A stretch of DNA of 64,000 nucleotides from NCBI GenBank assembly GCA_036388475.1, contig DASVRT010000038.1:1-64000 (forward strand). The letters run 5' to 3'. The stretch comes from JALZHR01 sp036388475 (GTDB lineage Bacteria; Acidobacteriota; Blastocatellia; Pyrinomonadales; Pyrinomonadaceae). The stretch's first letter is position 1. The number at the start of each line of letters is the position of its first letter. Both the position numbers and the translations under genes were made by a program. This document shows positions 42,964-51,860 of this stretch, piece after piece. The notes under the pieces were generated by a model that saw only the letters and a program-made list of their open reading frames with translations, searched no databases and had not been told where the DNA came from.

Positions 42964-43422
42964 ATGAATAAATTCCTGATAAAACGAACATTAACGATAA
43001 TTTTAGCGGCGGCGTTTTTGTTGACGCCGCCGGTTTATGCAAAAGAGCCGCTTTTCCGAAATTTCGGTGAAAGCGGAAAAATCCTTGCGTTTGATTCTTA
43101 TCTGCGCACCGAATTGTTTTTCGGAACGGCTAAACCGGACGGCTCTGCGGTTTCGGAAGCGGAATGGCAAAAATTTCTGGCTGACGAAGTGACGCCGCGC
43201 TTTCCCGACGGATTTACCGTTCTGGCGGGCGACGGGCAATTTCGTCAGGACGGCAAAATCATCCGCGAAAAGAGCTTTGTTTTAATCGTGCTTTACCCGC
43301 TGAAAACGCGAAAAAGCAGCCGCCGGAAAATCGAACGGATTCGCAACGCTTATGTTAAAGCCTTTCAGCAAAAGTCGGTGATGCGCGTGAATTTCCCGCA
43401 AGTCGTGCAGGTTTCATTTTAA
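42964..43422 (+). CDS. Secreted DUF3574 family protein
   Basis: 152 residues. Signal peptide KRTLTIILAAAFLLTPPVYA. The mature part matches DUF3574 by pattern: RTELFFGTAKPDGSAVSEAEWQKFLADEVTPRFPDG, VLAGDGQFRQDGKIIREKSFVLIVLYPL. The function of the family is unknown. A terminator follows within 35 bp. Confidence 0.8.
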   Translation: MNKFLIKRTLTIILAAAFLLTPPVYAKEPLFRNFGESGKILAFDSYLRTELFFGTAKPDGSAVSEAEWQKFLADEVTPRFPDGFTVLAGDGQFRQDGKIIREKSFVLIVLYPLKTRKSSRRKIERIRNAYVKAFQQKSVMRVNFPQVVQVSF

Positions 43423-43455
43423 GAAAATTCCTTAACCTAAACGCCGATTAAATAA

Positions 43456-43489
43456 AAAGCTGCGTTTCCCGAATGAGAAACGCAGCTTT
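43456..43489. terminator. Bidirectional intrinsic terminator
   Basis: Perfect 13-bp stem AAAGCTGCGTTTC / GAAACGCAGCTTT with an 8-nt loop between convergent genes (DUF3574 protein and POT transporter). An A-run precedes it, which serves the minus strand. Confidence 0.85.
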
Positions 43490-43512
43490 CAGCGCATCAA
43501 ACGAAGCCGACT

Positions 43513-45003
43513 TTAAACGCCCGGCATCGCTCTCTTTAAAGGCTTGATAATCAAAAACAAAACGACGCCGATACCGGCGCACATCGCGGCAATCACCAGG
43601 AAAAACTTTGAGTGTGACCACACCGTCCACTGCACGCCGATGGTTCCGACCAGATAATTTCCGATTGAGGTCGCGGCAAACCAGCCGCCCATCATTACGC
43701 CGCGCAGACGGACGGGCGCGACCTTTGAAACCAACGATAAGCCCATCGGCGAGAGCATCAATTCGCCGAGCGTGATAACGGCGTAAGCGATGATTAACCA
43801 CCAGGGCGAAACTCTGCCGACATCGCCGCCCGAAATCGCGCCCCAATACATAATCAAGTAAGCGGCGGCGACCAGAAACATACCGATGCCCATCTTCGCC
43901 GGCGTCGAAGGCTCCAGCCCGCGTTTATCGAGCCAGCCCCAGAAGCCGATTAAAGGAAACGTCAGCACAATCACCCAGAACGGGTTAATAGCGTTGGAAA
44001 TAACGCCGGAAATATCATCGCCGCTGACGATGCCGAGCGTCAGGATTTTGACCAGAATCGGCACGACCGCCGAAGCCGTCCAATCGGTGTTGTCGTTTGC
44101 CCAGTACGTCCACGTCGAGCCGTTCTGGTGAAACGCCATCCAGAAAACGATAACGATAAGGAAAATAACGATTAACGCCAGAACACGTCTTGAATCGGAA
44201 ATCGAATCAATCAGATTTCGGCGCGGCGCGTCGGTTTTCGCCGCATCGACCGATTTTTCAACCGGCGGCAAGTCTTCGGTCGTCAAAGACGCCTGCGACT
44301 CGTTGCCTCTGACGGCGCTCGCGTCATCCGCGGCGACGGTGGCGGAAGCTCTTGCGCCCGCGCCCGTTCCCGCATCGACGCCTTCGATGTGTCGTTTGAA
44401 TAAAATCAGAATGGCGACCGAAATGAGCATTCCGCCGGCGGCGACGGCAAAAGCGGCGTGATAGCCGAACTTGCTTCTGACCGCTTCCATCACCAGCGGC
44501 GCGAGAAACGCCCCGACGTTGATGCCCATATAGAAAATATTGAAAGCGCGGTCTTTCAGGTGGCTGCCTTCGGGATAGAGCTTTCCGACCATCGCCGAGA
44601 CGTTCGGTTTGAAAAAGCCGTTGCCGATAACCAGACAAACTAGGGCGAGATACATTATCCCGACCGAGCGGAACGATAAAAGAAGGTGTCCCGCCATAAA
44701 AAAGAAGCCGCCGATAATAACCGACTTGCGATAGCCTAAAGCCCGGTCGGCAATAAATCCGCCGATGAGCGGAGTGAAATAGACGGCGGCGAGATAATAC
44801 GAATAAAGCCGTGTCGCGTCGTTTCGCACCCAGCCGAAGCCTTCTTCGGCATTCTGCAAATAAAGCGTAAACAGCGCGAGCATCGAATAAAAACTGAAAC
44901 GCTCCCACATTTCCGCGCCGAAAAGCACGTAAAGACCTTTCGGGTGCGCCGTTAAATCGGCTGCTCCGCCGACATTATCCATCGTTCCTACGTTTGCACT
45001 CAT
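43513..45003 (-). CDS. POT-family proton-coupled di/tripeptide transporter
   Basis: 496-residue membrane protein with about 14 transmembrane helices. Seen: EMWERFSFYSMLALFTLYLQ (ExxERF proton-coupling motif), GFIADRALGYRKSVIIGG and NIFYMGINVGAFLAPLV (PTR2 signature). A long cytoplasmic loop rich in Ala/Asp (residues about 210-270) separates the two six-helix bundles. AGAGGG precedes ATG 45003. A second POT gene lies upstream on the same strand with 194 bp between them, so each likely has its own promoter. Confidence 0.92.
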   Translation of the reverse strand: MSANVGTMDNVGGAADLTAHPKGLYVLFGAEMWERFSFYSMLALFTLYLQNAEEGFGWVRNDATRLYSYYLAAVYFTPLIGGFIADRALGYRKSVIIGGFFFMAGHLLLSFRSVGIMYLALVCLVIGNGFFKPNVSAMVGKLYPEGSHLKDRAFNIFYMGINVGAFLAPLVMEAVRSKFGYHAAFAVAAGGMLISVAILILFKRHIEGVDAGTGAGARASATVAADDASAVRGNESQASLTTEDLPPVEKSVDAAKTDAPRRNLIDSISDSRRVLALIVIFLIVIVFWMAFHQNGSTWTYWANDNTDWTASAVVPILVKILTLGIVSGDDISGVISNAINPFWVIVLTFPLIGFWGWLDKRGLEPSTPAKMGIGMFLVAAAYLIMYWGAISGGDVGRVSPWWLIIAYAVITLGELMLSPMGLSLVSKVAPVRLRGVMMGGWFAATSIGNYLVGTIGVQWTVWSHSKFFLVIAAMCAGIGVVLFLIIKPLKRAMPGV

Positions 45004-45197
45004 TATTTTTCCCTCTGATTAATTATAAATAAATCCGATTACGTCACTTTTCATTCGGTTTTATCAGCGCAAATTTTTTCCGGCGCGGCGTGAAATCTCG
45101 GGCGCGCGGCGGGCGCGATTTCAATTTAAAATATCCGCGCCGCCGCTCGAAAAGCTCAAATCGACGCCGTACCGACTGCCTCGACTACTTCCTTTTC

Positions 45198-46748
45198 CTA
45201 GTCGCTCACGTCTCGCATCATACGGCGAATCGGAATTGCCAGCAGACCGAGAATAATCGCCGAAATCACCAGCGCCGCGGTGGTCGCCGTGAAAAGCGTC
45301 GGCATTTGTTCGAGCTTTTCAGGGTCGACGTGACCGCCGACCAGACCGCCGATAAGGTTGCCGACCGCCGACGCCAGAAACCAGATGCCCATCATCTGCC
45401 CGACGTAGCGGCGCGGGCTGAGCTTCGTCATCGACGAAAGACCGACCGGGCTTAGACAAAGCTCGCCGATTGTCTGGAAAAAGTAGCTGGCGATGAGCCA
45501 CATCGCCGAAACTTTTAAGACGCCGTTACTGGCGACCACGCTGTTGGCGGCGAAAATCATCACGAAAAACCCGATTCCGGCAAAAAACAATCCGAGCGCG
45601 AATTTTCCCGGACTCGATAAATCGCCGCCGCGCCTGCCGAGCCACGTCCAGAGCGCGGCGAAAACCGGCGCGAGAATAATGATAAACGCCGAGTTGATTG
45701 ACTGAAACCACGTTGCCGGAACCTCAAAGCTACCGATAGTACGCTCGGTAAAATCGCGCGCGAAAAGATTCAGCGAAGTCGGTGCCTGCTCAAACGCCGA
45801 CCAGAAAATCGCGGCGAAAACGAACAGCACGGCGATAACCAAAACGCGCTTTTTCTCGTCGCCGTTAAGCCCGCCCGCGACAAACAGATAGGCAAAGAAA
45901 GCGAGCGCCAGACCGACCAGAATGTAGGTCATATATTGACCGATAACCTGCGCGTCGGGAACAAAGACGCCGGTCGCGGCAAGCACGAAGACAAAGGCGA
46001 AGATGCCGAGTCCGATGCCGAGAATTAGTTTCACGCGGTTTTCCTGCCGCGCCTGAATTTTTGGGTCGGGGTGCCGCGTCGGATGCAGCCCGATGTCGCC
46101 GAGCGTCGAACGCGCGCGCGTGGCGAAAACCGCCAGACCGATAAGCATTCCGACGCCCGCCGCGCCGAAGCCCCAGTGCCAGCCGACCGCTTCGCCGAGA
46201 AAGCCGGTGACGAGCTGACCGGCGAAAGCGCCGATGTTGATGCCCATATAGAAAATCGAGAATCCGGCATCGCGCCGCGCGCCGCCTTCCGGGTACAAAT
46301 CGCCGACGATTGCCGAGATGTTCGGCTTGAGCAAGCCGGTGCCGAGAACGATTAAAATCAGCCCCAGAAAGAACGTCACTTTTCCGCCCGCGAACGCCGA
46401 CAGTCCAATCGAGATATGACCGGCGGAAATACAGATTGCGCCGTAGAGAATCGCGCGCCGCAAGCCCAGCAGACGGTCGGCAATCCAGCCGCCCGGCAAG
46501 CTCGCCAGATAAACGCACGCGCCGTAAATTCCGACGATCGCCGACGCCTGGTCGCGCTCGAAACCGAAACCGCCGTTAAGCAAAGCCGCCGACATAAAAA
46601 GAACGAGTAAAGGACGCAGCCCGTAGTAGGAAAATCGCTCCCACATCTCGGTCATAAAGAGTGTCGATAACCCTTTCGGATGCCCGCCCAGCCCGCCGGT
46701 GTCGCTTTGTGCGGCGGCGTTGTTGACTGATTCAGCATTTGAACTCAT
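45198..46748 (-). CDS. POT-family proton-coupled di/tripeptide transporter
   Basis: 516-residue paralog of the next gene. Seen: MTEMWERFSYYGLRPLLVLFM, GGWIADRLLGLRRAILYG, FSIFYMGINIGAFAGQLV and GELCLSPVGLSSMTKLSPRRYVGQMMG. Close family hallmarks are intact. AGAGGG precedes ATG 46748. Tandem POT genes are common in bacteria that feed on peptides; different peptide preference is possible. Confidence 0.92.
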   Translation of the reverse strand: MSSNAESVNNAAAQSDTGGLGGHPKGLSTLFMTEMWERFSYYGLRPLLVLFMSAALLNGGFGFERDQASAIVGIYGACVYLASLPGGWIADRLLGLRRAILYGAICISAGHISIGLSAFAGGKVTFFLGLILIVLGTGLLKPNISAIVGDLYPEGGARRDAGFSIFYMGINIGAFAGQLVTGFLGEAVGWHWGFGAAGVGMLIGLAVFATRARSTLGDIGLHPTRHPDPKIQARQENRVKLILGIGLGIFAFVFVLAATGVFVPDAQVIGQYMTYILVGLALAFFAYLFVAGGLNGDEKKRVLVIAVLFVFAAIFWSAFEQAPTSLNLFARDFTERTIGSFEVPATWFQSINSAFIIILAPVFAALWTWLGRRGGDLSSPGKFALGLFFAGIGFFVMIFAANSVVASNGVLKVSAMWLIASYFFQTIGELCLSPVGLSSMTKLSPRRYVGQMMGIWFLASAVGNLIGGLVGGHVDPEKLEQMPTLFTATTAALVISAIILGLLAIPIRRMMRDVSD

Positions 46749-46838
46749 TAATTAACCCTCTGTTTATTTGAATTTTAAAAAGAATTGGGCAAAATATAGC
46801 AGATAAGTTATCCAACTAAAAGGAAAACTTTAAAAAAT

Positions 46839-47045
46839 ATGATGAAAAGAGTTTCGGCGCTGTTGTCCGGTGCGCTGTTTTATTCGTTTTCGGCGCGGCG
46901 GTCGAAGCCGACCGCACGTATAAAAAAACGAGCGAGGCAAAACCGAAATTCGATGAGTAAGGGCAATAAATCCGGCGGCGGACGGTTGCGAAAACGGAAA
47001 CTTTCTGCGAGTATTTTATCGAAACCGTCACGAATCGAGTCGTAA
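46839..47045 (+). pseudogene. Possible decayed small secreted-protein gene
   Basis: A 68-codon frame opens at ATG 46839 (MMKRVSALLSGALF) like a signal peptide but then becomes Arg/Lys/Ser-rich and unlike a normal protein. In another frame the same DNA reads AVLFVFGAAVEADRTYKK, then two close stops, then TVAKTETFCEYFIETVTN up to about 47048. This suggests a short secreted protein broken by a frameshift and stop codons. Evidence is weak; the 336-bp spacer (46749-47084) otherwise shows nothing. Confidence 0.25.
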
Positions 47046-47084
47046 TTTTTTAAGAAAACCTTTCCCTTTCAATTCAGGAGGCAA

Positions 47085-47843
47085 ATGCAATCGGAAAACG
47101 CCATACAATATCGCTCGCCGCGAGTTTTAGCCTATCTCGCGATGTTTTTTCTCGGGAGCTTGTTTGTAACCAACCTGCTCAGTATGTTTTTCGGCTTCGG
47201 CGAGATTTTTTTCTCCCGGACCATCGAGCTTGACGGCGGCGAATATATGTCCGTCTGGTTTCTGCTTATCGGCTTGATTAGTATTCTGGAGCTTTTTCTA
47301 TACGTCGCGGCGGTCGTGCTTTTTTTGGTCTGGCTTTTCCGCGTTTATAAAAATCTGACGCCGCTGCGGTCGCCCAACCAGGAATATACGCCCGGCTGGG
47401 CGGTCGGCTGGTGGTTTATACCTTTCGCCAATCTGGTCAAACCGTTTCAGGTCGTGCGCGAGGCGTGGCAGGAAAGCGACCCGGATTTTGACCCGAGTCT
47501 GAATTTTCTTTCTCACAGTAATGGTTCCGCGCCGACATTTCTGGGCTTCTGGTGGGCGTTCTGGCTGCTCTCCAACATTACGACCAATATCGCCTCGCGG
47601 ATGATGGATTCGGATAACAGTGTTATGACGAGCGGTTTTGCGGTCGTCTGGATTATTGCCAGTATCTTATCTATGATTGCCGCGATTCTGGCTGTTTTGG
47701 TGGTGAAAAGTATCACCGCACGCCAGGACGAGCGTTATCAAAATCTTTTTAAGCTGCAAGTTTATTCGCCGCCGCCGCCGCCGAATTTCAATCAGCCGAA
47801 TTTTAATCAAGCGAATTTTAATCAGCCGAATCAAACTTTTTAG
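47085..47843 (+). CDS. DUF4328 membrane protein
   Basis: 252 residues with four hydrophobic segments (AYLAMFFLGSLFVTNLLSMFFG, LFLYVAAVVLFLVWLFRVYKNL, FWWAFWLLSNITTNIASRM, VVWIIASILSMIAAILAVLVV). The segment YTPGWAVGWWFIPFANLVKPFQVVREAW is characteristic of DUF4328. The C-terminus ends in PPPPP and three NFNQPN-type units encoded by 15-bp repeats (47784-47828). AGGAGG precedes ATG 47085. It is followed directly by the cupin-like gene. Function unknown. Confidence 0.82.
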   Translation: MQSENAIQYRSPRVLAYLAMFFLGSLFVTNLLSMFFGFGEIFFSRTIELDGGEYMSVWFLLIGLISILELFLYVAAVVLFLVWLFRVYKNLTPLRSPNQEYTPGWAVGWWFIPFANLVKPFQVVREAWQESDPDFDPSLNFLSHSNGSAPTFLGFWWAFWLLSNITTNIASRMMDSDNSVMTSGFAVVWIIASILSMIAAILAVLVVKSITARQDERYQNLFKLQVYSPPPPPNFNQPNFNQANFNQPNQTF

Positions 47844-47845
47844 TG

Positions 47846-49132
47846 ATGGAATTATTTCAAAAGCTCGGCGCGGACGTCGAAATGCTCTGGCGCGAAAAAA
47901 ATTACGACGAGGAACTTTTTCCGGCGCTTGCGGCGCAGGCTTTAAAAGAAGCCGATTTACCGCAGAAGGTTTCGGCGTGGGAAGTTATCGACTGGACGCT
48001 GCGCGAAACCTTTCTGCCCGAACAGCGCGATTTGTCCGCCAGATTCGCCGACCCGCCGATAACGCTCTACAACAGCCCGCGTTTTCACATCGACGTTTAT
48101 TTCTGGCTGGAAGGCACGACCTCGATTCACCAGCACGGTTTCTGCGGCGCGTTTCAGGTTCTGCACGGTTCGAGCCTGCACAGTCATTACGATTTCGAGC
48201 CGCGCGAAAAAATCAATATTTTCACCGAAATCGGCGACATAAATTTAAAAGCGTGCCGGCTGCTGGAAATCGGCGACGTGCAGGAAATCCGGGCTGGCAG
48301 AAAATATATTCACGGGCTTTTTCATCTCGACCAGCCGTCGGCGACGATTGTCGTCCGCACGTATCGCAGCCCGCTGGCGATGCCGCAGTATAATTACGAA
48401 AAACCTTTTTTGGCGATTGACCCGTTTTTTGAAGAACCGGCGACGATAAAAAAATTGCAGGCGTTGACGGCGCTGATTCGCTCGCAGCATCCCGAAACCG
48501 ACGCGCGAATTACGGAATGGCTCGAAAACTCCGATTTTCAGACGGCTTTCGCCATTCTGTCAAAAGTTAAAATGTATTTGAATGTCGGCGGAATCGACCA
48601 GGTTTTCAATCTTTCCGGCTCGCAGAATCGTTTTGAAAAATTTCTGGAAACGGCGAGAAAGCGTCACGGCGAGCTGGCGGACGTGTTTCCGAAAATTTTC
48701 CGGCAGCAAGATAAGCTCAATCAAATCCTGCGCCAGCGCGCGCTCGTCACTAATGCCGAGCATCGTTTTTTTCTCGCGCTGCTTTTGAACGTCGAAGGCA
48801 AAGAGCGGATTTTTTCGCTCGTCAAGGAGCGTTTTCCCGAAGCGGAAGCGCTGGAAAAAATTCTGGATTGGACTTATGATTTGGCGCAGACGAAAGTTTT
48901 CGGCTCGAATATGCCGAACGCGCTCGGCGTCGAAGATTTTGACGATATGGATTTGTTCGTGCTGGAAAGTCTTTTGAAAGACCGTTCGGAGGCTGAAATG
49001 CTGGAAGCTTTGCAGACCGATTACGGCACGGAGGCGACCGGGGAAACGGCGCGCAATCTTTCGGCGAAAGCGGAAAAAATTCGTCAGGCGGTGATTTTCG
49101 AGCCGCTTTTGGGTTTAGGGAATAAAGGCTGA
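47846..49132 (+). CDS. Cupin-like protein of unknown function
   Basis: 428 residues from ATG 47846; GTG 47843 overlaps the previous stop codon. A cupin motif is visible at about residues 90-115: SIHQHGFCGAFQVLHGSSLHSHYDF with possible metal-binding histidines, and IHGLFHLDQPSATIVVRTY gives the second motif. This resembles cysteine-dioxygenase-like cupins. The C-terminal 220 residues are helical and unassigned (RFFLALLLNVEGKERIFSLV). The tight junction with the DUF4328 gene suggests co-translation. No substrate can be proposed. Confidence 0.6.
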   Translation: MELFQKLGADVEMLWREKNYDEELFPALAAQALKEADLPQKVSAWEVIDWTLRETFLPEQRDLSARFADPPITLYNSPRFHIDVYFWLEGTTSIHQHGFCGAFQVLHGSSLHSHYDFEPREKINIFTEIGDINLKACRLLEIGDVQEIRAGRKYIHGLFHLDQPSATIVVRTYRSPLAMPQYNYEKPFLAIDPFFEEPATIKKLQALTALIRSQHPETDARITEWLENSDFQTAFAILSKVKMYLNVGGIDQVFNLSGSQNRFEKFLETARKRHGELADVFPKIFRQQDKLNQILRQRALVTNAEHRFFLALLLNVEGKERIFSLVKERFPEAEALEKILDWTYDLAQTKVFGSNMPNALGVEDFDDMDLFVLESLLKDRSEAEMLEALQTDYGTEATGETARNLSAKAEKIRQAVIFEPLLGLGNKG

Positions 49133-49141
49133 ATCGAGTGC

Positions 49142-49165
49142 TATTCTGTTTATTCTGTTCAGCCT
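49142..49165. repeat. Fragment of dispersed composite repeat (CTGTTTATTCTGTTCAGCC)
   Basis: TATTCTGTTTATTCTGTTCAG matches, allowing for changes, the GATAAACAGCATA block (reverse complement) of the element at 34890-35052 and GCTGTTCATC at 56340. It is a short solo copy in the spacer after the cupin gene. Confidence 0.45.
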
Positions 49166-49181
49166 TTTATCCCTTTAGAAA

Positions 49182-49342
49182 AAGCCCCGACCGCGAGGAG
49201 GGCAAAGCAGTCAGGGCTTGCAATTAACTCCAAATTCCCGTTTGGAGTTAAAATTATTCAAAGCAACCGTTTGATGGTAGACGACCAATTACTGTTGCTT
49301 TCCCGGGAAAGAGGCTGAGCCTATAAGCGCTCAGCCTCTTTC
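49182..49342. terminator. Four consecutive stem-loops between convergent genes
   Basis: Stems: AAGCCCCGAC/GTCAGGGCTT (49182-49219, one mismatch), TTAACTCCAAA/TTTGGAGTTAA (49224-49251), AAAGCAAC/GTTGCTTT (49260-49301) and GAAAGAGGCTGAGC/GCTCAGCCTCTTTC (49307-49342). The last is followed on the plus strand by GTCTTTTT. The first is followed on the minus strand by TTTTTCT. The outer two can serve as terminators for the two convergent genes; the inner two are unexplained and could belong to a small structured RNA. Confidence 0.65.
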
Positions 49343-49348
49343 GTCTTT

Positions 49349-51715
49349 TTACTGAGCCGGAATCGGAATGTCGCCGTTCAAGCCGAAAAATCTGGCTTCA
49401 AAAGCGCCGTCGCTGCTGCGCAGTATATACCACGCGCCGTCCGCTTTGCGGAACACAGCAATATCCGTTTTACCGTCGCGGTCATAGTCGCCTGCTACGG
49501 GCACGTCGGTGCTGATGCCGAACTGAACGGCAACGAACTGGTCGTTCGAGCTATTGATGCGATACCAGCTGCCGACTGACGGGCGATAGACCGTCAGGTC
49601 GTCTCTGCCGTCGCCGTCGAAGTCGCCCGCGATTGGCAAATCTTCGCTGACGCCGAAGTGCAATCCGCGAAACTGACCGTCACGGCTGCCGAGCCAATAC
49701 CAGTCGCCGACGTTCGGACGGAAGACCGCGATGTCCGTTTTACCGTCGCCGTCCAAATCAGCCGCCACGGGTTTGTCGCCGTTTTGTCCGAACTGGACGA
49801 TGATGTAACCGGCATCACTCGATTTCTTGACATACCAGTAGCCGTTGCCGGGACGGAAGACCGCTAAATCCTGAAGACCGTCGCCGTCGAAATCGCCGCG
49901 CACCGGAATGTCCGAAGCGAGTCCGAATTGTTCGGTCGTCTGACCACCGTCCGAGCTGCGTTTGATGTCCCAAACACCCGAACCGTTGACGTTGCGGTAA
50001 ACCGCCGCGTCGGAGCGTCCGTCGCCGTCGAAATCGCCGGAGACGAGTTTGTCATTGGCACCGCCGAAAGTCTGCGCCGAGAAGCCGTTGCTGTTCTGGA
50101 TATACCAGGCGCCGTCGGTCGGGCGGAAGACAGCCATATCGACAATACCGTCGCCGTCAAAGTCGGCGCTTCTCGAATCGTTGCGAATCGTGCCGCGAAT
50201 TTCGCCGCTCGGATTGCCGGTGCTGCCGACGACGACATAAGCGATGCCCATACGAAGCACCTGAACCTGCTGCGGCGTGACGGCAAAGGTCGCCGTAAAG
50301 TGTCTTTCCGTTCCGCCAAGCGTGCCGAAATCGTGAATCACGACCGTGCCGGAGCCGATGTCGGCAAGAATCTTCATCGAAGTCTGCGCGCTGGTCAGAT
50401 TGTATTCGCCGTTGACGTCCGCCTGTGTTTCAGCGGCGTTCAGGAAAATCTTGATTTCGCCGCGGCTGGCAGCAGTCGCGCCGGTCATATGACCTTCAAA
50501 GAATCTGCCCTGTGCAGGAGACGGCGAAGGTGACGGCGAACTGTTTGGTGACGGGCTGGGGCTGGGCGAACCAGACGGCGAGCCGGTCGGGCTGGGCGAG
50601 GGCGAGCCGGTCGGTGAGCCGGTCGGGCTGGGCGACGGCGTCGCGCTGAAGGCGACGAACGTTCCCGAAAGAATCGTGGCGGCGCCGTTAGTAACGGTAA
50701 TCGTCGAACCCGGCGTCACCACCGGAACATTCTGCCCGTTATCGCTGCGAAGTCTGAGTCTGCCTTCGTTGCTGCTGACGAACATCTGTCCCGCCACAGC
50801 ATTGTTAACCGCAACGGTCAACATCGTTCCGTTCGGTAGATTGATCTGGCGCACGCGAACTTCCAATTCGACGCGGCTGCTGTGAAATTCATATTGAGCG
50901 AAACCGTTCGGCAAAACGCCGTTCAGCGTCGGACCGGTCAAACCGGCAAACAAATCTCCATTGCTGCCCGGCGACGGCGAAACGGTCGGCGAAGGATTCG
51001 GCGAGCCGGTCGGGCTGACACTGGGGCTGGGCGACGGCGAGCCGGTCGGTGAGCCGGTCGGGGAAACCGTCGGCGATACTGATGGCGAAGCTGATGGGCT
51101 GACCGTCGGCGACACGGTCGGCGAACCCGTCGGCGAACCGGAGGGGCTGACGCTCGGTGACGGCGAGCCGTTCGGCGAACCGGACGGCGTCGGCGTCGGC
51201 GTAACGACGCCGAAAACGCCGGAAACGACGGTCGTGTTTCCGTTCAACACCGCAACCTGATTTCCGTTGCCGGCAGGCGGAACGTTTTGACCGTTGTTCG
51301 TGTCGAGGCTGAGAAAAGCGCCGCTGAACTGATTGACCGTCATCTGTCCGACGACCGCGTTGTTCAATACGACGTTTAAAACCGTTCCCTGCGGCAGATT
51401 GACCGAGGACGCCTGCACGTCGAGGCGGCGCCTGCCGCTGTCGTCCGTGCGATGTTCGGCAAAACCGCCGGGAGTGACGCCGTTGATTGCCGGTCCGGTC
51501 AGCGAAGCCTGAATTCTGATGTCGCTCAGGTCATCAGCTTGAACGACCGTTTTATTTAAAGCGAACGGCAGGATCACCCATGCCAGCGCAAACAGCAGCA
51601 CCCATGCATTTTTGAGCCGACTGCGCTTTTTTGTTCCTACTTGTTTCATATTTTTGATACCTTCCTTAACTACCTGTTTAATTCGTTTGTCTATCGTTTC
51701 TCGAATGCCTTTCAA
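49349..51715 (-). CDS. Secreted CHRD/FG-GAP (VCBS) repeat protein with duplicated N-terminal domain
   Basis: 788 residues; a long N-terminus precedes a signal-like segment (AWVLLFALAWVILPFAL). Two homologous domains (about 70-165 and 245-350: ASLTGPAINGVTPGGFAEH and AGLTGPTLNGVLPNGFAQY) are joined by Ser/Pro/Gly/Thr linkers of the GSPTGSPSPS kind. A CHRD domain follows (about 400-510, GHMTGATAASRGEIKIFLN, YVVVGSTGNPSGEIRG). Six FG-GAP repeats of about 45 residues close the protein (DFDGDGRSDAAVYR, DLDGDGKTDIAVFRP), with calcium-binding DxDxDG loops. Likely a surface-exposed or secreted adhesion protein. A paralogous fragment lies at 57933-58397. Confidence 0.88.
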   Translation of the reverse strand: MKGIRETIDKRIKQVVKEGIKNMKQVGTKKRSRLKNAWVLLFALAWVILPFALNKTVVQADDLSDIRIQASLTGPAINGVTPGGFAEHRTDDSGRRRLDVQASSVNLPQGTVLNVVLNNAVVGQMTVNQFSGAFLSLDTNNGQNVPPAGNGNQVAVLNGNTTVVSGVFGVVTPTPTPSGSPNGSPSPSVSPSGSPTGSPTVSPTVSPSASPSVSPTVSPTGSPTGSPSPSPSVSPTGSPNPSPTVSPSPGSNGDLFAGLTGPTLNGVLPNGFAQYEFHSSRVELEVRVRQINLPNGTMLTVAVNNAVAGQMFVSSNEGRLRLRSDNGQNVPVVTPGSTITVTNGAATILSGTFVAFSATPSPSPTGSPTGSPSPSPTGSPSGSPSPSPSPNSSPSPSPSPAQGRFFEGHMTGATAASRGEIKIFLNAAETQADVNGEYNLTSAQTSMKILADIGSGTVVIHDFGTLGGTERHFTATFAVTPQQVQVLRMGIAYVVVGSTGNPSGEIRGTIRNDSRSADFDGDGIVDMAVFRPTDGAWYIQNSNGFSAQTFGGANDKLVSGDFDGDGRSDAAVYRNVNGSGVWDIKRSSDGGQTTEQFGLASDIPVRGDFDGDGLQDLAVFRPGNGYWYVKKSSDAGYIIVQFGQNGDKPVAADLDGDGKTDIAVFRPNVGDWYWLGSRDGQFRGLHFGVSEDLPIAGDFDGDGRDDLTVYRPSVGSWYRINSSNDQFVAVQFGISTDVPVAGDYDRDGKTDIAVFRKADGAWYILRSSDGAFEARFFGLNGDIPIPAQ
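50520..51220 (-). repeat. GSP/SPS linker micro-repeats inside the surface-protein gene
   Basis: Two clusters (about 50520-50640 and 50960-51210) of 12- to 18-bp units such as GGCGAGCCGGTCGG encode the low-complexity linkers GSPTGSPSPS. They are repetitive enough to permit length variation by slippage. They also open a long spurious plus-strand frame of GEPVG units. Confidence 0.75.
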
Positions 51716-51860
51716 GCTGATTTGCGGCTTTGAAATATGGCTTTCTGCTATACAGTGCTAAAAATAATTTGAAAAAGACAAAATTGATGAGATATTTTTC
51801 AAGTAAAAAGCCAACCGCTTTCGATTGGCTTTTTACTTATTTTTGAAAAGCGCCGGGAAT

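Noticed and set aside
49260..49320. Cyclic di-GMP (GEMM) riboswitch
   Set aside because: The stem-loops lie at the 3' ends of convergent genes and the conserved GEMM core is not visible.
50961..51260. Plus-strand frame of GEPVG repeats opposite the surface-protein gene
   Set aside because: It is the antisense reading of the GSPTGSPSPS linker DNA; the minus-strand gene has signal peptide, domains and normal codon use.
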